In this document: piece by piece, positions 1 to 6,138 of the stretch | Position numbering within the stretch: the first letter of the stretch is position 1 | How the letters are laid out: each line of letters starts with the position of its first letter | From: Bacillota bacterium | GTDB lineage: Bacteria; Bacillota; Clostridia; Lutisporales; Lutisporaceae | Direction of reading: 5' to 3' | Assembly (NCBI GenBank): GCA_023405875.1 | Contig: JAEXXN010000505.1 | Coordinates: 1-6,219 of the forward strand | Length of the DNA stretch: 6,219 nt | Translations under genes and position numbers: made by a program | The notes under the pieces: model-generated | What the model saw: only the letters and a program-made list of their open reading frames with translations | The model's database searches: none | What the model was told of the DNA's origin: nothing

Positions 1-1
1 G

Positions 2-316
2 CCCTATGGTGAGCAAAGAAGGCTTGAAATAGCAAGGGCGCTGGCAACCAATCCGAAATTGTTGCTTCTGGATGAACCTGCTGCAGGAATGAATCCCAAT
101 GAAATGGACGATCTGGTGGTTTTAATAAAGGAGATAAAGGAAAAGTTCAATCTGACCATACTTTTGATAGAGCACCATATGGCAATTGTTATGAATATAG
201 CAGACAGGATAAAGGTTCTGGATTTTGGTGAGACAATAGCCGAAGGGATTCCGTCGGAAGTGCAGAATAATCCCAAGGTTATTGAGGCTTACCTGGGAGG
301 AGGTCATAAAGAATGA
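2..316 (+). CDS. livG: LivG-type ABC transporter ATP-binding protein, 3' part only
   Basis: This is the C-terminal 104 residues of an ATPase of a branched-chain/hydrophobic amino-acid (HAAT) ABC importer; the 5' part lies before the window. The visible part opens in the ABC signature region with PYGEQRR, the degenerate form typical of LivG. It continues with Walker B (LLLLDEP, visible residues 20-26, catalytic Glu25), a D-loop (AGMNP) and the H-loop histidine in IEHHM (visible residue 58). The C-terminus, ending EAYLGGG, is typical of LivG. In this family LivG pairs with LivF on the cytoplasmic face of the LivHM permease and is fed by a LivJ/K binding protein; those genes would be expected upstream. 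The stop overlaps the livF start as ATGA, so the two are translationally coupled. The family is firm. The substrate is not, because Liv-type systems also carry other amides and carboxylates. Confidence 0.95.
   Translation, partial: PYGEQRRLEIARALATNPKLLLLDEPAAGMNPNEMDDLVVLIKEIKEKFNLTILLIEHHMAIVMNIADRIKVLDFGETIAEGIPSEVQNNPKVIEAYLGGGHKE
295..304 (+). promoter_or_regulatory. Ribosome binding site of livF inside livG
   Basis: GGGAGGAGGT lies within the last codons of livG and ends 8 bases before the ATG at 313. It fixes the livF start at the ATGA overlap and supports coupled translation of the two ATPases. Confidence 0.85.
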
Positions 317-1020
317 TATTACAAGTAAAGGATCTGCATGTTTCATACGGTGCGATAAAAGCGGTAAAAGGGATTTCCTTTGATGTGGAAGAGGGAGAGA
401 TCGTAACGCTTATCGGGGCAAACGGAGCGGGAAAATCTACTACGCTGAGGACGATATCAGGACTTGAAACTGCAGCAAGCGGCTCCATAAGCTTTATGGG
501 AACCGAAATAGTAAAAATGCCTCCCCATGATATTGTAAAGCTGGGTATAGCACATGTTCCGGAAGGAAGAAGGGTATTTGCAAACCTTAGTGTACTGGAA
601 AACTTGAAGCTTGGAGCAAACCTGAGGAAGGACCAGGAAGGAATAAGGAATGATATAAAAAGAGTATTCGGACTGTTTCCAAGGCTGGAGGAAAGAAAAA
701 ACCAGTCTGCAGGGACGTTGAGCGGAGGCGAGCAGCAGATGCTTGCGGTAGGCAGAGCGTTGATGACCAGAGGGAAGCTGATGCTCCTGGATGAACCGTC
801 AATGGGCCTGGCGCCTTTGGTAGTTGAGGAAATATTCAAAATCATAAAAGAGATCAACGATGAGGGAACTACCATTCTCCTGATCGAGCAAAATGCCTAT
901 ATGGCGCTTGGTATTGCAAACAGGGCTTATGTACTTGAAACGGGAAATATAGTGCTTCAAGGACCGGCCCATGAGCTTGCAAAGAATGAAGACGTCAAGA
1001 AGGCTTACCTGGGAGCATAA
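313..1020 (+). CDS. livF: LivF-type ABC transporter ATP-binding protein
   Basis: This is the second ATPase of the HAAT importer, 235 residues and full length for LivF. Motifs in order: Walker A GANGAGKST (35-43), the LivF-typical Q-loop segment VPEGRRVF (82-89, with Glu84 where many ABC proteins have Gln), the signature LSGGEQQ (136-142), Walker B LMLLDEP (156-162, catalytic Glu161) and the D-loop SMGLAP. The H-loop histidine is replaced by Gln193 in LIEQN. This is usual for LivF and means the LivG/LivF pair probably has asymmetric ATP sites. The protein ends KKAYLGA, as LivF proteins do. The ATG start is set by the ATGA overlap with livG and the binding site before it. The aminotransferase gene follows after 15 bases, so they probably share a transcript. 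The transported compound cannot be read from the ATPases. Confidence 0.96.
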   Translation: MILQVKDLHVSYGAIKAVKGISFDVEEGEIVTLIGANGAGKSTTLRTISGLETAASGSISFMGTEIVKMPPHDIVKLGIAHVPEGRRVFANLSVLENLKLGANLRKDQEGIRNDIKRVFGLFPRLEERKNQSAGTLSGGEQQMLAVGRALMTRGKLMLLDEPSMGLAPLVVEEIFKIIKEINDEGTTILLIEQNAYMALGIANRAYVLETGNIVLQGPAHELAKNEDVKKAYLGA

Positions 1021-1035
1021 TAGGAGGTTTTATAT

Positions 1036-2199
1036 ATGGTACAGATATCGAGAATAGCTCAGGAAATTCAAGGCTCTACCATAAGAAAAATGTTCAATAT
1101 GGCGAGCAATATGACAGATACGGTCAGCTTTGCACTTGGAGAACCCGATTTTACTACTTCAAAAAACATAATCGATGCTGCATGCAAGGCTCTCCAGGAA
1201 GGACAGACCCACTATACCCTGAATGCCGGCATACTGCCTTTGAGGCAGGCCATAGCCAAAAAACTCAAAACAAAAAACAATGTCGAGATAGACCCCGAAA
1301 AAGAGATCATGATAACCGCCGGAGGTATGGAAGCACTTATGCTTGTCATGATGGTGGCATTAAACCCGGGGGATGAGGTGATTTTGAGCGATCCCTTCTG
1401 GACAAACCATCCTTCACAGGTTTTAATGTGCGGAGCAGTGCCGAAGTTTGTGAAGGTATATGAAAAGGATGGATTTGTATATGATCCTGATAACGTCAGA
1501 AAAGCTATAACCAGGAATACTAAAGCGATACTCATAAATTCCCCTGCAAATCCCACCGGAGGTGTTGCCGACAGGGAGACACTGAAGGAGCTTGCACAGA
1601 TTGCCGTAGAGAATGACCTTTTGGTAATTACCGATGAAGTATATCAGCACCTGATATATGATGATGAAGAGTTTGTCAGTATAGCTTCATTCCCGGGCAT
1701 GAAGGAAAGGACTGTAATAATAGACAGCTTTTCCAAAGCTTACGCTATGACCGGCTGGAGAATAGGTTATGCCGCCGGCTGCAAGGAAATATTGCAGAAC
1801 ATGATAAAGCTTCATGAGAATGTGGTGTCCTGTATAAATACAGCATCACAGTATGGAGCTATAGAAGCTATAGAGGGCCCCCAGGAGTATCTTGGGTATA
1901 TGCTGGACAAGTACGCAATACGGAGAAAATTAATTGTCGAGGGGATAAACGGCATTGAAAAGCTGTCCTGTATCAAGCCGAAGGGAGCTTTCTATGCATT
2001 CCCCAATATAACAAAGACCGGCATGTCCTCGGAAGAATTTGCCGTTGAACTGCTGAAGAAAACCGGAGTTGTTGTCGTTCCGGGCTCAGGCTTTGGAGTG
2101 GCCGGTGAAGGCTTTATCAGAATATCCTATGCTACCTCGGAAGAAAAGATAAAAGAAGGACTAAAGAGAATAAAGACCTTCGTTGAAGGACTGAAATAA
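1036..2199 (+). CDS. Class I PLP-dependent aminotransferase (AspB/AlaT-like)
   Basis: A fold-type I aminotransferase of 387 residues, the usual length for the cytosolic aspartate/alanine/aromatic group. The start ATG follows AGGAGG (1022-1027). Visible landmarks are LGEPDF (34-39) near the N-terminus, the tyrosine of THYT, AGGMEAL in the cofactor phosphate loop, the PFW motif, Asn172 in SPANPTGG, Asp200 and Tyr203 in DEVY, the PLP-binding Lys234 in SFSKAYAMTGWRIGY, and the substrate-carboxylate Arg362 in FIRISYA. All catalytic positions are present, so it should be active. It would move an amino group between an amino acid and a 2-oxo acid; the specificity cannot be read from the sequence. 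Its place directly after livF suggests it handles the imported compound, or a product of the downstream sugar-acid genes. Aspartate, alanine or another 2-oxo-acid transaminase are all possible. Confidence 0.93.
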   Translation: MVQISRIAQEIQGSTIRKMFNMASNMTDTVSFALGEPDFTTSKNIIDAACKALQEGQTHYTLNAGILPLRQAIAKKLKTKNNVEIDPEKEIMITAGGMEALMLVMMVALNPGDEVILSDPFWTNHPSQVLMCGAVPKFVKVYEKDGFVYDPDNVRKAITRNTKAILINSPANPTGGVADRETLKELAQIAVENDLLVITDEVYQHLIYDDEEFVSIASFPGMKERTVIIDSFSKAYAMTGWRIGYAAGCKEILQNMIKLHENVVSCINTASQYGAIEAIEGPQEYLGYMLDKYAIRRKLIVEGINGIEKLSCIKPKGAFYAFPNITKTGMSSEEFAVELLKKTGVVVVPGSGFGVAGEGFIRISYATSEEKIKEGLKRIKTFVEGLK

Positions 2200-2230
2200 A
2201 ATTTATTTTTAGCTATAGGGGGAGATAACT

Positions 2231-3253
2231 ATGAAGGCAGCAGTTTTGAAGAACTGGAAAGAGCTTGAAGTGCTGGAGGTCGAAAAGCCTTCGCTAAAGC
2301 CCGGAGAATGTTTGATAAAGGTGATTTATGGAGGAGTATGCGGTTCTGATGTGCATATATATAACGGGCATCATGCAACTGCGAAGGTACCAATGGTCAT
2401 GTGCCATGAAATAGCGGGAGAGATAGCAGAAATAAACGGCTCAGGTTCAGACCTGAAGGTTGGCGACAAGGTAACTGTAGAACCGCTTTTGAGCTGCGGC
2501 GAATGCGTGGCCTGCAGGAATGGGAACTGGCATGTGTGCAGCAGCTTAAAGCTGCTTGGTATTCATGTCGACGGCGGATTTGCAGAATATGTTAAGGTAA
2601 ACATCGATAAGGTCGTAAAGCTTGACGATATCCCTATGGACATCGCAGTCTTGACCGAACCCCTGGCGGTAGGCCTCCATGTTGTGAGGAGGTCGGAATT
2701 GAAGGTAGGCCAGACGGCATTGATAGTAGGCGGAGGGCCCATAGGGCTGGTAGTTGCTCTGATGGCCAAGCTTGCAGGAGCAGCAAGGATCGTTGTATCC
2801 GAAGGTAATAAAAAGAGGATCAGGCTTGCTGAAGAATTGGGCTTCGATACAATAAGCGCCTTTGAGGATGACTTGCAGGACAAGGTAAGGGAATTTACAA
2901 ACGGCGACGGGTTTGATGTCGTATACGAGGTCACCGGCTCAAAGGCAGGGGTTGCAGCAGCGCTTTCCGCATGTAAAATAAGAGGGACCGTGGTTCATGT
3001 GGGCTTCAGCAGCGGAAGCTACGAGTACAACCATATGCCGGTAATATTCAAGGAATTGAAAGTAATAGGCTGCAGGGTTTATTCAATGCAGGACTTTATT
3101 GATACGGTCGAAGTAGAAAAGAGCATCATAAAGAATAACACCTTCGATCTGAAAAAGCTTATAAGTGATGTCATGACTTTGGAGGAAATACCAAAAGCTG
3201 TTGAAATGATGACAAACGGAGTTAACCTATCCAAGATAGTAATAAAAATATAG
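2231..3253 (+). CDS. Zinc-dependent medium-chain dehydrogenase, probable sugar-acid dehydrogenase (RspB/LgoD-like)
   Basis: A 340-residue zinc-dependent MDR enzyme of the sorbitol/threonine dehydrogenase group. GGVCGSDVHIYNGH gives catalytic-zinc Cys37. His59 and Glu60 follow in CHE, and Glu143 in TEPLAVG is a likely further ligand. Cys89, Cys92, Cys95 and Cys103 form the complete structural-zinc lobe. The Rossmann motif is GGGPIG (167-172), and acidic Glu191 at the end of the second strand favours NAD over NADP. LGIHVDGGFAEY and the late GFSS segment recall E. coli RspB and the L-galactonate dehydrogenase LgoD, so an aldonate or deoxy-aldonate substrate is inferred. The glycine of the usual GHE motif is Cys58, an oddity. 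The start is set by GGGGGAG (2218-2224) six bases before the ATG. kduD follows after 17 bases, suggesting a redox pair at one carbon. L-threonine or polyol dehydrogenase activity cannot be excluded. Confidence 0.88.
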   Translation: MKAAVLKNWKELEVLEVEKPSLKPGECLIKVIYGGVCGSDVHIYNGHHATAKVPMVMCHEIAGEIAEINGSGSDLKVGDKVTVEPLLSCGECVACRNGNWHVCSSLKLLGIHVDGGFAEYVKVNIDKVVKLDDIPMDIAVLTEPLAVGLHVVRRSELKVGQTALIVGGGPIGLVVALMAKLAGAARIVVSEGNKKRIRLAEELGFDTISAFEDDLQDKVREFTNGDGFDVVYEVTGSKAGVAAALSACKIRGTVVHVGFSSGSYEYNHMPVIFKELKVIGCRVYSMQDFIDTVEVEKSIIKNNTFDLKKLISDVMTLEEIPKAVEMMTNGVNLSKIVIKI

Positions 3254-3256
3254 TTC

Positions 3257-3264
3257 AGGGAGGG
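3257..3264 (+). promoter_or_regulatory. Ribosome binding site that decides the TTG start of kduD
   Basis: AGGGAGGG lies six bases before the TTG at 3271. The reading MILDLF matches the MIL start of E. coli KduD, and no ATG is available at this position, so the TTG start is well supported. Confidence 0.8.
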
Positions 3265-3270
3265 ATTGTC

Positions 3271-4032
3271 TTGATACTTGATTTATTTAAGCTTGACGGC
3301 AAGGTAGCCATTGTGACCGGGGCCAACACAGGCCTGGGCCAGGGTATAGCGGCAGGCTTGGCGGAAGCCGGTGCGGATATTGTAGGAGTGGGCAGAAGCG
3401 ACATGAGAGAGACAAAGCTGATGGTAGAAGCGGCGGGCAAGAGGTTCCTGCCGGTTACCGCCGACCTCTCGTCAATTGAGCCTGTTGAGAGGATCGTTGA
3501 AGAGTCTGTAAAAGAATACGGTCATATAGATATACTTGTAAACAATGCAGGAATCATCAGAAGGGTCCCGGCCATCGATTACTCGGAAAAGGATTGGGAC
3601 GATGTCATGAATACAAACCTGAAGACAATGTTTTTTTTGAGCCAGGCGGCTGCAAGACAGTTTGTCAAACAGGGAGAGGGCGGAAAAATAATAAATATTG
3701 CTTCGATGCTGTCCTTCCAGGGGGGCATAATAGTGCCCGCATACACCTCGAGCAAAAGCGGCGTAATGGGCTTGACCAAAGCCCTGTCCAACGAGTGGAT
3801 AAAGAATGGCATAAACGTAAATGCAATAGCACCGGGCTATATGGCCACGAACAATACAAAGGCCCTGCAGGCCGACGAAAAGAGAAGTACGGAGATTCTC
3901 GGCAGGATACCGGCAGGAAGGTGGGGTACTCCCTCTGATCTCAAGGGTGCGGCTGTGTTCCTTGCTTCTGAAGCATCAGCTTATGTAAATGGTTACACAA
4001 TAGCGGTTGACGGCGGATGGCTGGCAAGATAG
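3271..4032 (+). CDS. kduD: 2-dehydro-3-deoxy-D-gluconate 5-dehydrogenase (KduD), SDR family
   Basis: A classical short-chain dehydrogenase of 253 residues, the same length as E. coli KduD. It shares long stretches with that protein as recalled, including GHIDILVNNAG, GGKIINIASMLSFQGG, NVNAIAPGYMATNN and the C-terminal NGYTIAVDGGWLAR. The cofactor motif is TGANTGLG (16-23), and the catalytic residues are Ser145, Tyr158 and Lys162. KduD interconverts 2,5-diketo-3-deoxy-D-gluconate (from unsaturated uronates via KduI) and 2-keto-3-deoxy-D-gluconate in pectin and related uronate breakdown. Arg in VGVGRSD after the second strand differs from E. coli and might shift preference toward NADP(H); this is inference. 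The start codon is TTG. The neighbours are the zinc dehydrogenase (17 bases upstream) and a KDG-aldolase-type gene downstream, which fits KDG metabolism. KduI is not in the window, so the diketo acid may come from another source. Confidence 0.93.
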   Translation: MILDLFKLDGKVAIVTGANTGLGQGIAAGLAEAGADIVGVGRSDMRETKLMVEAAGKRFLPVTADLSSIEPVERIVEESVKEYGHIDILVNNAGIIRRVPAIDYSEKDWDDVMNTNLKTMFFLSQAAARQFVKQGEGGKIINIASMLSFQGGIIVPAYTSSKSGVMGLTKALSNEWIKNGINVNAIAPGYMATNNTKALQADEKRSTEILGRIPAGRWGTPSDLKGAAVFLASEASAYVNGYTIAVDGGWLAR

Positions 4033-4064
4033 CTTCAATAAATAAAATAATATGATCTTGACTA

Positions 4065-4109
4065 CAGAAAGTGAGTACATGGAATACCGATCCATTTACT
4101 CACTTTCTG
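4065..4109 (+). repeat. Long near-perfect hairpin between kduD and the DapA-like gene
   Basis: Arms 4065-4077 and 4097-4109 pair perfectly over 13 bp. After one mismatch (4078/4096), a further 5 bp pair (4079-4083 with 4091-4095), leaving a 7-base loop. The stem is AT-leaning and neither side carries a T-run, so it is not a standard intrinsic terminator. It starts 33 bases after the kduD stop and lies just upstream of a candidate promoter. It could be an operator for a dimeric regulator, a 3'-end stabiliser or weak terminator for the liv-kduD message, or a relic of a small inverted-repeat element. The structure is seen directly; its role is inferred. Confidence 0.85.
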
Positions 4110-4116
4110 CATGAAA

Positions 4117-4144
4117 TAGAAACTTATAATAATTCTTGTATAAT
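4117..4144 (+). promoter_or_regulatory. Candidate promoter for the DapA-like/dhaKL unit
   Basis: TAGAAA (4117-4122, 4 of 6 to TTGACA), a 16-base spacer and a perfect TATAAT (4139-4144) lie in a very AT-rich stretch about 47 bases before the ATG at 4191. A second TATAAT at 4125-4130 has no convincing -35 box. The adjacent hairpin would be well placed as an operator. Matches of this kind are common in AT-rich spacers, so this is only a candidate. Confidence 0.45.
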
Positions 4145-4176
4145 ATGGAAAATAAATATCAAAATCAAAACTAAAA

Positions 4177-4184
4177 GGGAGAGG
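4177..4184 (+). promoter_or_regulatory. Ribosome binding site that decides the start of the DapA-like gene
   Basis: GGGAGAGG lies six bases before the ATG at 4191. It favours this start over the in-frame GTG at 4071, which would add 40 unrelated residues and lies inside the hairpin arm. Confidence 0.85.
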
Positions 4185-4190
4185 TTTTAC

Positions 4191-5090
4191 ATGAAAGAGC
4201 CTTACGGTATAATGCCGGCTGCATTAACTATATGGAAAGATGATGAAACCTTTGATGCAAAAGGAATGGAGCGCTATTTGGGATGGTTGCTGGATAATGG
4301 TGCCCACTCCATCTCTGCTTGCGGAAGTACCGGTGAGAATATTTCCATGCTTATGGAGGAGCAGAAGCAAATTATTGATGTCACGATAAAAACTGTTGCA
4401 GGACAGGTACCGGTATATGTAGGAACAGGACGATACGCTACCGGTGCAACCATTGAGCTCAGCAAATATGCTGAAGCTGCCGGAGCCGACGGAGTGATGG
4501 TCATACTCCCATATTACCTGAAGCCTTACAAGGAAGCCGCAATGGAACATTACAGGACTTTGGCCAGGGCTATAAACATACCGATAATGGTCTATAACAA
4601 TCCCTGGTTTGCGGGATACGAGCTGAATGCCGGAGACGTAAAGCAGCTTGTTGACGAGGGTGTGGTAAACTCAATAAAATCTGCTCACGGAGACCCGGCA
4701 AGAGTACATGAACTGAAATTTGAATGCGGAGATAGATTAAAAGTATTTTATGGGCATGATTATGCCGGCTTTGAGGGTATACTTGCAGGAGCCGACGGTT
4801 GGCTGTCGGGGATATTAAGTGCTTTGCCCAAGCAGTGCAGACAGCTTTATGATGCTGTTGCAGTGGAACATAACGTAGAAAAGGGAAGAGAAATAATGAA
4901 CAAGCTTATGCCGTTTATAAACTACCTGACATATGAAAAAGTGAATGATAAACCCCACTGGCTTGAGATATTCAAAGCAGCGGTTAATATGCAGGGAATA
5001 CCTGTGGGCAAGCCGAGAAGGCCCCTGGGTAATCTGGATACTGAGAATATGGAAAGGCTGAAGAGCGTGATGGAAATAGCGTTGAGTTAA
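4191..5090 (+). CDS. DapA/NAL superfamily aldolase or dehydratase, likely acting on a 2-keto-3-deoxy sugar acid
   Basis: A 299-residue TIM-barrel enzyme of the pyruvate-dependent class I aldolase/dehydratase superfamily (DHDPS, N-acetylneuraminate lyase, KDG aldolase, 5-keto-4-deoxyglucarate dehydratase). Visible are GSTGEN (45-50, the GxTGE carboxylate-binding loop), Tyr109 in LPYYLKP, Tyr135 in VYNNP and the Schiff-base Lys163 in IKSAHGD. These align with E. coli DapA Thr45, Tyr107, Tyr133 and Lys161 at a constant offset of two. DapA Arg138, which binds aspartate semialdehyde, falls on Phe140 (YNNPWFAGY). Lysine biosynthesis is therefore unlikely and a sugar-acid substrate is preferred. With kduD upstream and dhaK 31 bases downstream, cleavage of KDG to pyruvate and glyceraldehyde is the most economical reading. 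A dehydratase or another aldolase remains possible. The start is chosen by its ribosome binding site. Confidence 0.88.
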   Translation: MKEPYGIMPAALTIWKDDETFDAKGMERYLGWLLDNGAHSISACGSTGENISMLMEEQKQIIDVTIKTVAGQVPVYVGTGRYATGATIELSKYAEAAGADGVMVILPYYLKPYKEAAMEHYRTLARAINIPIMVYNNPWFAGYELNAGDVKQLVDEGVVNSIKSAHGDPARVHELKFECGDRLKVFYGHDYAGFEGILAGADGWLSGILSALPKQCRQLYDAVAVEHNVEKGREIMNKLMPFINYLTYEKVNDKPHWLEIFKAAVNMQGIPVGKPRRPLGNLDTENMERLKSVMEIALS

Positions 5091-5095
5091 CTCAA
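5082..5095 (+). repeat. Perfect 14-bp palindrome over the stop codon of the DapA-like gene
   Basis: TTGAGTTAACTCAA is fully self-complementary and covers the TAA stop at 5088-5090. It has the size of a dimeric regulator site and differs from the FNR-type TTGAT-N4-ATCAA consensus by one base per half. It lies 26 bases before the dhaK start. A chance palindrome is possible; no function is shown. Confidence 0.4.
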
Positions 5096-5108
5096 TCAAG
5101 TATAATCA

Positions 5109-5116
5109 TGGAGGTG
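5109..5116 (+). promoter_or_regulatory. Ribosome binding site of dhaK (GTG start)
   Basis: TGGAGGTG ends five bases before the GTG at 5122. An ATG at 5120 overlaps this start but is followed at once by TGA, so GTG is the only sensible start and gives the family-typical MKKFVNNP opening. Confidence 0.8.
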
Positions 5117-5121
5117 TTAAT

Positions 5122-6123
5122 GTGAAAAAGTTTGTGAATAATCCGAAGCACTTTGTGGATGAGATGATAGAAGGCATACTCTATGCGCATCCCGACAGGC
5201 TCAAATGCATAAACAATGATTTAAGATGCCTTGTCAGGGCGGAAAAGAGCGGCAGGGGCAAAGTGGGGATCATGACCGGAGGGGGTTCCGGGCACCTGCC
5301 TCTGTTCCTGGGCTATATCGGCGATAAATTAATAGACGGTGCTGCAATAGGAGGAGTTTTTCAATCCCCAAGTGCAGAGCAAATGTATGCGGTAACGAAA
5401 GAAATAGATCAGGGCAGAGGAGTCCTTTACTTGTTTGGAAATTATACCGGGGATATTATTAACTTCGACATGGCGTCGGAAATGGCAGGTATGGATGGGA
5501 TAAAAACCTTGCAGGTCCTGGGAAATGACGATGCCGCTTCTTCCATAAAGGGAGAGGAGAACAAACGGAGGGGAGTTGCAGGTCTGGTATTTGCTTTCAA
5601 GACAGCGGGTGCCGGTGCGGCTGCCGGGGCATCCCTGGAGGAGGTTGCGAGGATCGCACAGAAGACGGTAGATAATACCCGTACAATGGGTGTGGCATTA
5701 TCTCCGTGTGTGATACCCGAAGTAGGGCATTCCACCTTCTCGATAGGTGAAGATGAGATGGAAATAGGAATGGGCATACATGGAGAGCCGGGGATCGACA
5801 GGGGAAAGCTTATGACAGCCGATGAAACGGTTGATGTAATGCTGAAGCATATATTCAATGATTTTGAATATAAAAGCGGAGATGAAGCAGCGGTTATAAT
5901 CAATGGGTTGGGAGCAACCCCTCTTGAGGAGTTGTATATAATATATAGAAAAGCGTATCTTGCGTTGAAAGATAAAGGTATAACGGCACACAAAGCGTAT
6001 ATCGGTGAGTTTGCAACCTCTATGGAAATGGCAGGTATGTCCATATCTCTGCTTAAGCTGGATGATGAGCTTAAAAGCTTGATTGATGTACCGTGTAATT
6101 CACCTTTTTTCAAGCAGCTTTAG
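5122..6123 (+). CDS. dhaK: Dihydroxyacetone kinase subunit DhaK (or related triose/tetrulose kinase subunit)
   Basis: The substrate-binding subunit of a two-component Dha-type kinase, 333 residues. His58 in GGGSGH, Asp111 in GNYTGD and His220 in GIHGEPG align with E. coli DhaK His56, Asp109 and His218 at a constant offset of two; His218 binds the ketose or aldose covalently. All three are present, so the protein should be functional. Differences from E. coli are Leu59 in place of the Glu of GHEP and a shorter region after about residue 245, where the longer E. coli loop is missing; this accounts for most of the length difference (356 residues there). Such divergent DhaK proteins include erythrulose kinases, so glyceraldehyde, dihydroxyacetone or a tetrulose are all possible substrates. 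The start is GTG. dhaL follows after 15 bases. Whether ATP or the PTS protein DhaM supplies the phosphate cannot be told here. Confidence 0.92.
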   Translation: MKKFVNNPKHFVDEMIEGILYAHPDRLKCINNDLRCLVRAEKSGRGKVGIMTGGGSGHLPLFLGYIGDKLIDGAAIGGVFQSPSAEQMYAVTKEIDQGRGVLYLFGNYTGDIINFDMASEMAGMDGIKTLQVLGNDDAASSIKGEENKRRGVAGLVFAFKTAGAGAAAGASLEEVARIAQKTVDNTRTMGVALSPCVIPEVGHSTFSIGEDEMEIGMGIHGEPGIDRGKLMTADETVDVMLKHIFNDFEYKSGDEAAVIINGLGATPLEELYIIYRKAYLALKDKGITAHKAYIGEFATSMEMAGMSISLLKLDDELKSLIDVPCNSPFFKQL

Positions 6124-6138
6124 CGGAGGGACAAACTT

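Noticed and set aside
279..875. Open frame of 198 codons on the - strand opposite livF
   Set aside because: Shadow of a complete LivF; no motif and a biased composition.
889..894. Loss of the H-loop histidine in LivF (Gln193) as a defect
   Set aside because: LIEQN is the normal form for LivF proteins, so it is a family trait and not a mutation.
4058..4085. TTGACT with TGGAAT at 16 bases as a promoter inside the hairpin
   Set aside because: The -10 box matches only 4 of 6 and the transcript would start in the hairpin; the candidate at 4117-4144 is better.
4079..4094. Catabolite-responsive (cre-like) site around the hairpin loop
   Set aside because: The central CG is misplaced by one base and the spacing does not fit the consensus.
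4065..4109. Hairpin as a standard rho-independent terminator
   Set aside because: The stem is AT-leaning and no T-run follows on either strand.
4071..4190. In-frame 40-residue N-terminal extension of the DapA-like protein from a GTG at 4071
   Set aside because: It lies within the hairpin, has no ribosome binding site and does not resemble the family's N-terminus; the ATG at 4191 has a good site.
5101..5106. Perfect TATAAT just before dhaK as a promoter
   Set aside because: No -35 box at 16-18 bases, and transcription would begin inside the ribosome binding site.
5442..6113. Long open frame of 223 codons on the - strand opposite dhaK
   Set aside because: The + strand is a clear full-length DhaK with its catalytic residues; the reverse frame is a low-complexity Ser/Pro/Ile-rich shadow with no recognisable domain.
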